DNA of 47,407 nucleotides from Frankiaceae bacterium (GTDB lineage Bacteria; Actinomycetota; Actinomycetes; Mycobacteriales; SCTD01). A program made the translations under genes and the position numbers. The stretch is taken from positions 1 through 47,407 of the forward strand of contig JAENVS010000015.1 of assembly GCA_016650445.1 (NCBI GenBank), given 5' to 3'. Of this stretch, positions 41,837 through 47,407 are shown piece by piece (positions within the stretch are counted from its first letter, which is position 1; every line of letters begins with the position of its first letter). The notes under the pieces are model-generated. The model saw only the letters and a program-made list of their open reading frames with translations. It had not been told where the DNA came from and searched no databases.

Positions 41837-41854
41837 TCCCGCCTGCCGGAAATG

Positions 41855-41894
41855 CTCCGGGCCGCCCGGTCCGAAGGGGACGGGCGGCCCGGAG
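41855..41894 (-). terminator. Terminator hairpin after rplO
   Basis: CTCCGGGCCGCCCG and its exact complement form a 14-bp stem with a 12-base loop, 13 bases past the rplO stop. It should end the S10/spc transcript and separate it from secY. Confidence 0.85.
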
Positions 41895-41907
41895 GACGGC
41901 GTACGGG

Positions 41908-42381
41908 CTAGAGCGCGGTGACGCTCCCGCCGGCGGCGGTGATCTTCTCCTTGGCAGAGCCCGAGAAGGCGTGGGCGGTGATCTGCAGGGCGACCGTGAG
42001 GTCTCCTCCGCCGAGCACCTTCACCAGGTTGTTGTCCCGGACCAGGCCCTTCGCGACCAGCTCCTCGACACCGACAGTGCCGCCCTGCGGGAAGTGCTCG
42101 GCGATCCGGTCGAGGTTGACGACCTGGTACTCCGTGCGGAAGGGGTTCTTGAACCCCTTGAGCTTGGGCAGCCGCATGTGCAGCGGCATCTGCCCGCCCT
42201 CGAACCCGGCCGGCACCTGGTAGCGGGCCTTGGTGCCCTTGGTGCCGCGGCCGGCGGTCTTGCCTCGCTTGCCGCCCTCACCGCGGCCGACGCGGGTCTT
42301 CGCGGTCTTCGCACCGGGCGCGGGGCGCAGGTGGTGGGTCTTGAGCAGCGCTGAGCCGGCTCGCGACGGACTGTCAGCCAT
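41908..42381 (-). CDS. rplO: 50S ribosomal protein L15
   Basis: 157 residues. [36 protein letters not shown] basic N-terminus (read here in part as [19 protein letters not shown]), then [20 protein letters not shown] and [11 protein letters not shown], and the end [19 protein letters not shown]. Starts three bases past the rpmD stop. Confidence 0.98.
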   Translation of the reverse strand: MADSPSRAGSALLKTHHLRPAPGAKTAKTRVGRGEGGKRGKTAGRGTKGTKARYQVPAGFEGGQMPLHMRLPKLKGFKNPFRTEYQVVNLDRIAEHFPQGGTVGVEELVAKGLVRDNNLVKVLGGGDLTVALQITAHAFSGSAKEKITAAGGSVTAL

Positions 42382-42384
42382 GGG

Positions 42385-42567
42385 TTACTCGACCTCCTCG
42401 ACCGTCACCAGGTGCGTGACGGTGTTGACCATCCCGCGGATCTCGGGACGGTCCTCCTTGACGACGGTGTCGTGCAGGCGCTTGAGACCGAGCGAGCGCA
42501 GGGTCTGCCGCTGGTTCTCCTTGCCACCGATGCCCGACTTGATCTGGGTGACCTTCAGGCGCGCCAT
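42385..42567 (-). CDS. rpmD: 50S ribosomal protein L30
   Basis: 60 residues. [20 protein letters not shown], then [20 protein letters not shown] and [13 protein letters not shown], normal for the family. The ATG shares one base with the rpsE stop (TGATG). Confidence 0.98.
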   Translation of the reverse strand: MARLKVTQIKSGIGGKENQRQTLRSLGLKRLHDTVVKEDRPEIRGMVNTVTHLVTVEEVE

Positions 42568-43211
42568 CAGCTGTGCCCTGACGTTGCCCGCGCCCGCAGC
42601 ATCGCTGCCGGCGCAACCTCTTCGAGGGTCAGGCCGCGCTTGGCGGCGATCTCCTCGGGACGAACCAGCCCCTTCAGGGCAGCCACGGTCGCGTGGACGA
42701 TGTTGATCGGGTTGGAGGACCCGAGCGACTTCGACAGCACGTCATGGATACCGGCGCACTCGAGCACGGCGCGCACGGGGCCGCCGGCGATGACGCCGGT
42801 ACCGGGGCTGGCCGGCTTGAGCAGCACGACGCCCGCGGCGGCCTCGCCCTGGATCGGGTGCGGAATGGTGTCGCCGATGCGCGGCACGCGGAAGAAGTGC
42901 TTCTTGGCCTCCTCCACGCCCTTGGCGATCGCGGCCGGCACCTCCTTGGCCTTGCCGTAGCCGACGCCGACCTGGCCGTCGCCGTCGCCCACGACCACGA
43001 GGGCGGTGAAGCTGAAGCGCCGACCACCCTTGACGACCTTGGCGACGCGGTTGATCGCGACGACCCGCTCGATGTACGCCGTCTTCTCGGGGCCGCCGGC
43101 ACCGCCACGGCCCGCGCGACCGTCGCGACGGTCACCTCCGGCCGCACCCGCGCCCGGACCTCCGGCGGGGGCGCCACCGGCCTGTCCCCCTCGGCGCTGC
43201 TGTCCTGGCAT
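42567..43211 (-). CDS. rpsE: 30S ribosomal protein S5
   Basis: 214 residues from ATG at 43211. The first ~42 residues are a Gly-, Ala- and Arg-rich extension ([20 protein letters not shown] and onward) absent from E. coli S5. The core follows: [60 protein letters not shown] and [18 protein letters not shown] 31-base gap to rplR contains the ribosome-binding site. Confidence 0.97.
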   Translation of the reverse strand: MPGQQRRGGQAGGAPAGGPGAGAAGGDRRDGRAGRGGAGGPEKTAYIERVVAINRVAKVVKGGRRFSFTALVVVGDGDGQVGVGYGKAKEVPAAIAKGVEEAKKHFFRVPRIGDTIPHPIQGEAAAGVVLLKPASPGTGVIAGGPVRAVLECAGIHDVLSKSLGSSNPINIVHATVAALKGLVRPEEIAAKRGLTLEEVAPAAMLRARATSGHS

Positions 43212-43242
43212 CAGACGGTCCTCTTCTTCTCGGTAACGATCA

Positions 43243-43605
43243 TCAGAACTCGAGCCCGCTCTCGCGGGCGCCGTCCGCCAGAGCGGCGATGCGGCCGTGG
43301 TACTTGTTGCCGCCGCGGTCGAAGACGACCGCCGCGATGCCCTTGTCCTTCGCGCGCTGCGCGACAAGGACGCCGACCTGCCGGGCGAGGGCGCTCTTGT
43401 CGCCATCACCGTCCTTGCGCAGCTCGAGGGTCGACGCGCTGGCCAGGGTGTGGCCGGCGAGGTCGTCGACGACCTGCGCGGTGATGTGCCGGGTGGAGCG
43501 GGTCACGACGAGGCGCGGGCGCGCGGCGGTGCCGGCGACCTTCTTGCGGACGCGGAAGTGGCGACGGGCCTTGCCGATGCGGCGTGCCGCTGAGATGGAT
43601 GCCAT
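43243..43605 (-). CDS. rplR: 50S ribosomal protein L18
   Basis: 120 residues from ATG at 43605, sharing one base with the rplF stop (TAATG). It binds 5S r[43 protein letters not shown] and [20 protein letters not shown] are conserved, ending ESGLEF. Confidence 0.98.
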   Translation of the reverse strand: MASISAARRIGKARRHFRVRKKVAGTAARPRLVVTRSTRHITAQVVDDLAGHTLASASTLELRKDGDGDKSALARQVGVLVAQRAKDKGIAAVVFDRGGNKYHGRIAALADGARESGLEF

Positions 43606-44144
43606 TACTTCCCTGTCTTCCCGACCTTGAGCTTGATCTGCTCGCCCTCGTAGCGGACGCCCTTGCCCTTGTACGGGTCGGGTTTGCGCAGCTTGCGGAT
43701 GTTGGCGGCGACCTCGCCGACCTTCTGCTTGTCGATGCCCTTCACGACGAACTTCGTCGGGGACTGCACCTCGAAGCTGATGCCGTCGGGCGCCAGGACC
43801 GGCACCGGGTGGCTGTAGCCGAGCGCGAACTCCAGGTCGGAGCCCTTGGCGGCGACGCGGTAGCCGACGCCCCGGATCTCCATGGGCTTGGCGTAGCCGT
43901 CGGTCACGCCGGTGACCATGTTGGCGACCAGGCTGCGCGTCAGGCCGTGCAGGGCACGACTCGAGCGCTGGTCGTCGGGACGGCTGACCTGCAGCGTGCC
44001 GTCCTCCGCCTTCGCGATGCGGATCGGCTCGGCGACGGTGTGCGACAGGGTGCCCTTGGGGCCCTTTACCGTCACCGACTGGCCGTCGAGGGTGACCTCG
44101 ACGCCGGCGGGCACGGGAACGGGCAGGCGACCGATGCGGGACAT
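43605..44144 (-). CDS. rplF: 50S ribosomal protein L6
   Basis: 179 residues. [20 protein letters not shown] starts it, with [12 protein letters not shown] and the C-terminal signature [20 protein letters not shown]. Starts eight bases past the rpsH stop. Confidence 0.98.
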   Translation of the reverse strand: MSRIGRLPVPVPAGVEVTLDGQSVTVKGPKGTLSHTVAEPIRIAKAEDGTLQVSRPDDQRSSRALHGLTRSLVANMVTGVTDGYAKPMEIRGVGYRVAAKGSDLEFALGYSHPVPVLAPDGISFEVQSPTKFVVKGIDKQKVGEVAANIRKLRKPDPYKGKGVRYEGEQIKLKVGKTGK

Positions 44145-44152
44145 CAGGCCTC

Positions 44153-44551
44153 CTAGTAGACGTAGGCGAGGACTTCCCCACCTACGCCCTTCTTGTTCGC
44201 CTGGCGGTCCGTGCAGAGACCGGACGACGTCGAGATGATGGCGACGCCGAGGCCGCCGAGCACCTTCGGCAGGTTGCCGGCCTTGGCGTAGACGCGCAGA
44301 CCCGGCTTGGAGACCCGGCGCAGGCCCGCGATGGACCGCTCGCGGTTGGGGCCGTACTTGAGCTCGATCACGAGGATCTTGCCCTTCTCGCCATCCTCCT
44401 CGCTCCAGCCGGCGATGTAGCCCTGCTCCTGGAGGATCTCAGCGATGTGCGTCTTGATCTTGCTGTGCGGCATGCGGACGCTGTCGTGGTACGCCGAGTT
44501 GGCGTTGCGGACGCGCGTCAGCATGTCGGCGATCGGGTCGGTCATCGTCAT
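44153..44551 (-). CDS. rpsH: 30S ribosomal protein S8
   Basis: 132 residues. [59 protein letters not shown] and [12 protein letters not shown] are conserved; it ends [11 protein letters not shown]. In E. coli S8 represses the spc operon. A 133-base gap separates it from rpsN. Confidence 0.98.
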   Translation of the reverse strand: MTMTDPIADMLTRVRNANSAYHDSVRMPHSKIKTHIAEILQEQGYIAGWSEEDGEKGKILVIELKYGPNRERSIAGLRRVSKPGLRVYAKAGNLPKVLGGLGVAIISTSSGLCTDRQANKKGVGGEVLAYVY

Positions 44552-44637
44552 GTGCTGCTCATCTCTTGTGGCCTGTTGGCCTTCCTCGTCCCGGTTTCCT
44601 GGTGGACCTGTGACGTTCGTGTTCTTGGTGAAATCCT

Positions 44638-44653
44638 CAGGGCAATAGCCCTG
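44638..44653 (-). other. Small perfect hairpin between rpsN and rpsH
   Basis: CAGGGC-TATT-GCCCTG (minus strand), a six-base stem with a four-base loop, followed by AGGATTTC. It lies in the only long gap of the spc operon and may be a stability or control element. Confidence 0.5.
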
Positions 44654-44684
44654 TGGATTGCACCGGGAAAGTGCGGATCGGGTG

Positions 44685-44870
44685 TTACCAGCTGGACTTG
44701 GTGACGCCCGGGAGCTCGCCCGCGTGCGCCATCATCCGCATGCAGATGCGGCACAGCCCGAACGTGCGGAACACCGCGCGCGGACGACCGCAGCGGTTGC
44801 AGCGGGTGTAGCCGCGGACCTTGAACTTCGGCTTCTTGTTGGCCTTCTCGACCAGGGCCTTCTTGGCCAT
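44685..44870 (-). CDS. rpsN: 30S ribosomal protein S14, zinc-binding type Z
   Basis: 61 residues from ATG at 44870, sharing one base with the rplE stop (TAATG). [20 protein letters not shown], then [20 protein letters not shown] gives the zinc ligands Cys24, 27, 40 and 43. The length is right for the short zinc form. Confidence 0.98.
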   Translation of the reverse strand: MAKKALVEKANKKPKFKVRGYTRCNRCGRPRAVFRTFGLCRICMRMMAHAGELPGVTKSSW

Positions 44871-45457
44871 TACGCGCTCTCCTTGAACGGGAAACCGAGC
44901 GCCCGCAGCAGCGCGCGGCCCTCGTCGTCGTTGGCCGCCGTGGTGACGACGGTGATGTCCATGCCGCGCTGCCGGTCGACTCGGTCCACGTCGATCTCGT
45001 GGAACATCGACTGCTCGTTGAGTCCGAACGTGTAGTTGCCGTTGCCGTCGAACTGCTGCGCGGACAGGCCGCGGAAGTCGCGGATGCGCGGGAGGGCGAC
45101 CGTCACCAGGCGGTCGAGGAACTCCCACATGCGGTCCCCGCGCAGGGTGACCTTCGCGCCGATCGGCATGCCCTCGCGCAGCTTGAACTGCGCGATTGAC
45201 TTCGTGGCCTTGCGGATCTGCGGCTTCTGGCCCGTGATGGCCGTCAGGTCGCGCAGCGCGCCGTCGATCAGCTTGGAGTCCTTGGCCGCCTCACCGACGC
45301 CCATGTTGACGACGACCTTGACGACGCTGGGCACCTGCATCGGGTTGCCGTAGGAGAACTGCTCGGTCAGCGCCGGCTTGATCTCCTCGCGGTAGCGCTG
45401 CTTGAGCCGCGGCTGCGCCTTCGGCTCGGGCATCGTGCGCACGTCAGTGTCCGTCAT
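44870..45457 (-). CDS. rplE: 50S ribosomal protein L5
   Basis: 195 residues from ATG at 45457, sharing one base with the rplX stop. It binds 5S r[63 protein letters not shown] and [19 protein letters not shown] are conserved. The N-terminal ~15 residues are variable. Confidence 0.98.
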   Translation of the reverse strand: MTDTDVRTMPEPKAQPRLKQRYREEIKPALTEQFSYGNPMQVPSVVKVVVNMGVGEAAKDSKLIDGALRDLTAITGQKPQIRKATKSIAQFKLREGMPIGAKVTLRGDRMWEFLDRLVTVALPRIRDFRGLSAQQFDGNGNYTFGLNEQSMFHEIDVDRVDRQRGMDITVVTTAANDDEGRALLRALGFPFKESA

Positions 45458-45798
45458 CAGATGTCTCCGTTGCAGCGCTTGCACACGCGCACGCTGTGGG
45501 TCTTGCCGTTGGCGTCGGGCTCGCTGCGGCGGTGGCCGATGCGGCTGGCCTTGCCGCAGGCGGGGCACACGACCTGCACGTTGCTCACGTGCACCGGTGC
45601 CTCCTGCGTGATGATGCCGCCCTGCTGCGAGCCACGCGTCGACTGCGTGATCTTGGTGTGCCGCTTGATGCGGTTGGCGCCCTCGACGAGGACACGGTTG
45701 GTCTCGGGCGAGGCCTGGATGACCTTGCCCTTGAGGCCGCGGTCCTTGCCCCCGATGACGAGGACGGTGTCGCCCTTCTTCACAAACAGACCGGACAT
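45457..45798 (-). CDS. rplX: 50S ribosomal protein L24
   Basis: 113 residues. [20 protein letters not shown] is the KOW motif; [20 protein letters not shown] follows. Cys78, Cys81, Cys106 and Cys109 form two CxxC pairs that could hold zinc, a feature of actinobacterial L24. Two bases separate it from rplN. Confidence 0.98.
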   Translation of the reverse strand: MSGLFVKKGDTVLVIGGKDRGLKGKVIQASPETNRVLVEGANRIKRHTKITQSTRGSQQGGIITQEAPVHVSNVQVVCPACGKASRIGHRRSEPDANGKTHSVRVCKRCNGDI

Positions 45799-45800
45799 GG

Positions 45801-46169
45801 CTACAGCACCTCCGGTGCGAGCGAGATGATCTTCATGAAGCGCTTGTCGCGCAGCTCGCGCCCGACCGGGCCGAAGATGCGCGTGCCGCGCGGGTCGCCG
45901 CCGTCCTTGATGAGCACAGCGGCGTTCTCGTCGAAGCGGATGTAGGAGCCGTCGGGACGGCGGCGCTCCTTGACGGTGCGCACGATGACGGCCTTGACGA
46001 CGTCACCCTTCTTCACACCCGCGCCCGGGAGGGCGTCCTTCACCGTGCCGACGATGATGTCGCCGATGCCGGCGTAGCGCCGCCCCGAGCCGCCGAGCAC
46101 GCGGATGCAGAGGATCTCCTTGGCACCCGTGTTGTCGGCGACACGCAGTCGCGACTCCTGCTGGATCAT
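45801..46169 (-). CDS. rplN: 50S ribosomal protein L14
   Basis: 122 residues. [20 protein letters not shown] starts it, with [39 protein letters not shown] and FDENAAVLI all conserved. It lies four bases past the rpsQ stop. Confidence 0.98.
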   Translation of the reverse strand: MIQQESRLRVADNTGAKEILCIRVLGGSGRRYAGIGDIIVGTVKDALPGAGVKKGDVVKAVIVRTVKERRRPDGSYIRFDENAAVLIKDGGDPRGTRIFGPVGRELRDKRFMKIISLAPEVL

Positions 46170-46173
46170 GTCT

Positions 46174-46491
46174 CTACTTCGCCTTCTCGAGGATCTCGAC
46201 GACGCGCCAGTGCTTGCTCGCGCTCAGCGGCCGCGTCTCCATGAGGAGCACCCGGTCGCCGACGCCGCAGGCGTTCTCCTCGTCGTGCGCCTTGAGCTTG
46301 TTGGTACGGCGCAGCGTCTTCTTGTAGAGCGGGTGCTGGACCCGGTCCTCGACAGCCACGACGACGGTCTTGTTCATCTTGTCGCTGACGACGAGGCCCT
46401 CGCGGGTCTTGCGGAACCCACGCGCCTCTTCGCCCACATCTGTGCTGGTCTCAGTCATCGCCGTTGTCTCTGCTGTAGGGCTCTCGGTCAT
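46174..46491 (-). CDS. rpsQ: 30S ribosomal protein S17
   Basis: 105 residues. A variable acidic/Thr-rich leader of ~24 residues precedes the OB-fold core [20 protein letters not shown] and [20 protein letters not shown]. It overlaps the rpmC stop by four bases (ATGA). Confidence 0.97.
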   Translation of the reverse strand: MTESPTAETTAMTETSTDVGEEARGFRKTREGLVVSDKMNKTVVVAVEDRVQHPLYKKTLRRTNKLKAHDEENACGVGDRVLLMETRPLSASKHWRVVEILEKAK

Positions 46492-46724
46492 GCCGCACCG
46501 CCCGTGCGGACGATGCCGAGCTCGCGCTCGCGCATCACGGTGTAGATGCGCGCGATGTCACGACGCACCTTCTGAAGCCTGCGGTTGTTGTCCAGCTGGC
46601 CGGTGGCCACCTGGAAGCGGAGGTTGAACAGCTCCTCCTTGGCATCGCGCAGCCGGATCACCAGGTCCTCGTCACCGAGCTCGCGGAGCTCGGTCACGAC
46701 GTCAACGTTCTCGACGTCAACCAT
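46488..46724 (-). CDS. rpmC: 50S ribosomal protein L29
   Basis: 78 residues from ATG at 46724, sharing one base with the rplP stop (TGATG). The frame is open upstream, but homology begins at [20 protein letters not shown] and includes [18 protein letters not shown] and [18 protein letters not shown], the helical hairpin at the exit tunnel. Confidence 0.97.
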   Translation of the reverse strand: MVDVENVDVVTELRELGDEDLVIRLRDAKEELFNLRFQVATGQLDNNRRLQKVRRDIARIYTVMRERELGIVRTGGAA

Positions 46725-47140
46725 CAGTCGCCCACCTCTCGGACGATGAAGCGGCACTTCATCGGCAGCTTGTGCATGGCGCGGCGCATGGCTTCCTTCG
46801 CGAGCGGCTCGGGCGGACCGGAGAGCTCGAACAGGATGCGGCCGGGCTTGACGTTGGCCACCCACCACTCGGGCGAGCCCTTGCCGGAGCCCATGCGGGT
46901 CTCGGCCGGCTTCTTGGTCAGCGGGCGGTCCGGGTAGATGTTGATCCAGACCTTTCCGCCTCGACGGATGTGGCGGGTCATGGCGATACGGGCCGACTCG
47001 ATCTGCCGGTTCGTGACGTACGCCGGCTCGAGGGCCTGGATGCCGTACTCACCGAACGCGAGCGCCGTACCGCCCTTGGCAGCGCCCGAGCGGTCCGGGT
47101 GGTGCTGCTTGCGGTGCTTGACCCTGCGGGGAATCAGCAT
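46724..47140 (-). CDS. rplP: 50S ribosomal protein L16
   Basis: 138 residues. [20 protein letters not shown] starts it, with [40 protein letters not shown] and [20 protein letters not shown]. It starts two bases past the rpsC stop. Confidence 0.98.
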   Translation of the reverse strand: MLIPRRVKHRKQHHPDRSGAAKGGTALAFGEYGIQALEPAYVTNRQIESARIAMTRHIRRGGKVWINIYPDRPLTKKPAETRMGSGKGSPEWWVANVKPGRILFELSGPPEPLAKEAMRRAMHKLPMKCRFIVREVGD

Positions 47141-47142
47141 GG

Positions 47143-47407
47143 TCAGGCCTCCGTCTCTGGTGTGGGCTCGGTCGCCTCGACGGGCGCGTCGGCCGGTGCG
47201 TCCTCGACGGCGGGCGCCTCGGCGACCACGGGGGTCTCCGGGGCCGGGGCCTCGACCGCAGGCGTCTCGACCGCAGGCGTCTCGACCGCAGGCGTCTCGA
47301 CCGCAGGCGTCTCGACCGCAGGCGTCTCGACCGCAGGCGTCTCGACCGCAGGCGTCTCGACCGCAGGCGTCTCGACCGCAGGCGTCTCGACCGCGGCGTC
47401 TGTGGAC
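47143..47407 (-). CDS. rpsC: 30S ribosomal protein S3, C-terminal tail only (cut by window edge)
   Basis: The visible part, 87 codons, is entirely a low-complexity tail: STDAAVE, then nine exact TPAVE pentapeptides, then [20 protein letters not shown] and the end TEPTPETEA. No S3 core is visible; the identity is inferred from position directly upstream of rplP, where rpsC stands in the S10 operon, and from the acidic Ala/Pro/Glu tails many actinobacterial S3 proteins carry. Confidence 0.8.
   Translation of the reverse strand, partial: STDAAVETPAVETPAVETPAVETPAVETPAVETPAVETPAVETPAVETPAVEAPAPETPVVAEAPAVEDAPADAPVEATEPTPETEA
47251..47385. repeat. Nine exact tandem copies of a 15-bp unit
   Basis: CTCGACCGCAGGCGT is repeated nine times with no mismatch. 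Being 15 bases long, copy-number changes keep the reading frame and add or drop a TPAVE pentapeptide from the S3 tail. A tenth, altered unit starts at 47386. Confidence 0.97.

Noticed and set aside
47251..47400. CRISPR-like array at the window end
   Set aside because: The 15-bp units are contiguous with no spacers, and they keep a coding frame that ends in a stop just before rplP.
47386..47407. A frameshift from the altered tenth repeat unit
   Set aside because: A reading without a shift gives STDAAVE, plausible for this tail. Too little sequence remains to decide.

Overview
The window is one stretch of a high-GC actinobacterial chromosome. Nearly every gene reads on the minus strand. GTG starts, 1-4 nt start/stop overlaps and GC-rich hairpins are common. 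Pointers to Actinomycetota are a CIRCE-controlled groES-groEL1 pair whose GroEL ends in a His-rich tail, two Ddn-like (F420-type) proteins, a secreted protein with an LAATG sorting signal of the class E sortase type, and S3, S5 and L17 with long low-complexity extensions. I cannot place it below phylum.

Layout in window order. 1-3640: a truncated repeat-like protein, a plus-strand VanY-type lipoprotein and a CrtI-like flavoprotein. 3660-4945: a solitary AbiEi/DUF559 gene bracketed by three copies of a ~60-bp palindrome. 5018-7155: groEL, an intercistronic hairpin, groES and a CIRCE operator. 7170-10216: a cation-exchanger-like membrane protein, tsaD, rimI and tsaB. 10305-15199: a complete branched-chain-amino-acid-type ABC importer (livG-F-H-M-K in transcription order). 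15265-20653: a GNAT-TsaE fusion, an alpha/beta hydrolase, alr, nnr, acpS and a Ddn-like protein. 20661-28467: glmS, an M1 aminopeptidase, a secreted Asp-box protein, a second Ddn-like gene (plus strand) and glmM. 28550-29391: rpsI and rplM. 29545-33928: a GNAT, an ABC-F ATPase, a secreted hydrolase and truA. 34015-38130: rplQ, rpoA, rpsD, rpsK, rpsM, rpmJ, infA (alpha operon). 38319-41667: map, a membrane protein, adk, secY. 41908-47407: rplO, rpmD, rpsE, rplR, rplF, rpsH, rpsN, rplE, rplX, rplN, rpsQ, rpmC, rplP and the 3' end of rpsC, cut by the window edge.

Transcription of the minus strand runs from high to low coordinates: S10/spc operon into secY-adk-map, then infA to rplQ, then truA, rplM-rpsI, glmM, the pepN-glmS-acpS-nnr-alr-tsaE run, the liv importer, tsaB-rimI-tsaD, and finally groES-groEL. 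The window therefore links ribosome and protein-export genes, amino-sugar and D-alanine supply for the cell wall, t6A tRNA modification and chaperonins.

The least ordinary items are the palindromes flanking the AbiEi/DUF559 gene, the GNAT-TsaE fusion, the liv cassette splitting the t6A genes, the lipoprotein joining a possible MacB-like periplasmic module to a VanY peptidase, and a nine-copy exact 15-bp repeat inside rpsC. Most of the rest is conserved housekeeping DNA. I found no tRNA, rRNA, CRISPR array, insertion sequence or prophage. No gap between genes exceeds about 265 bases.
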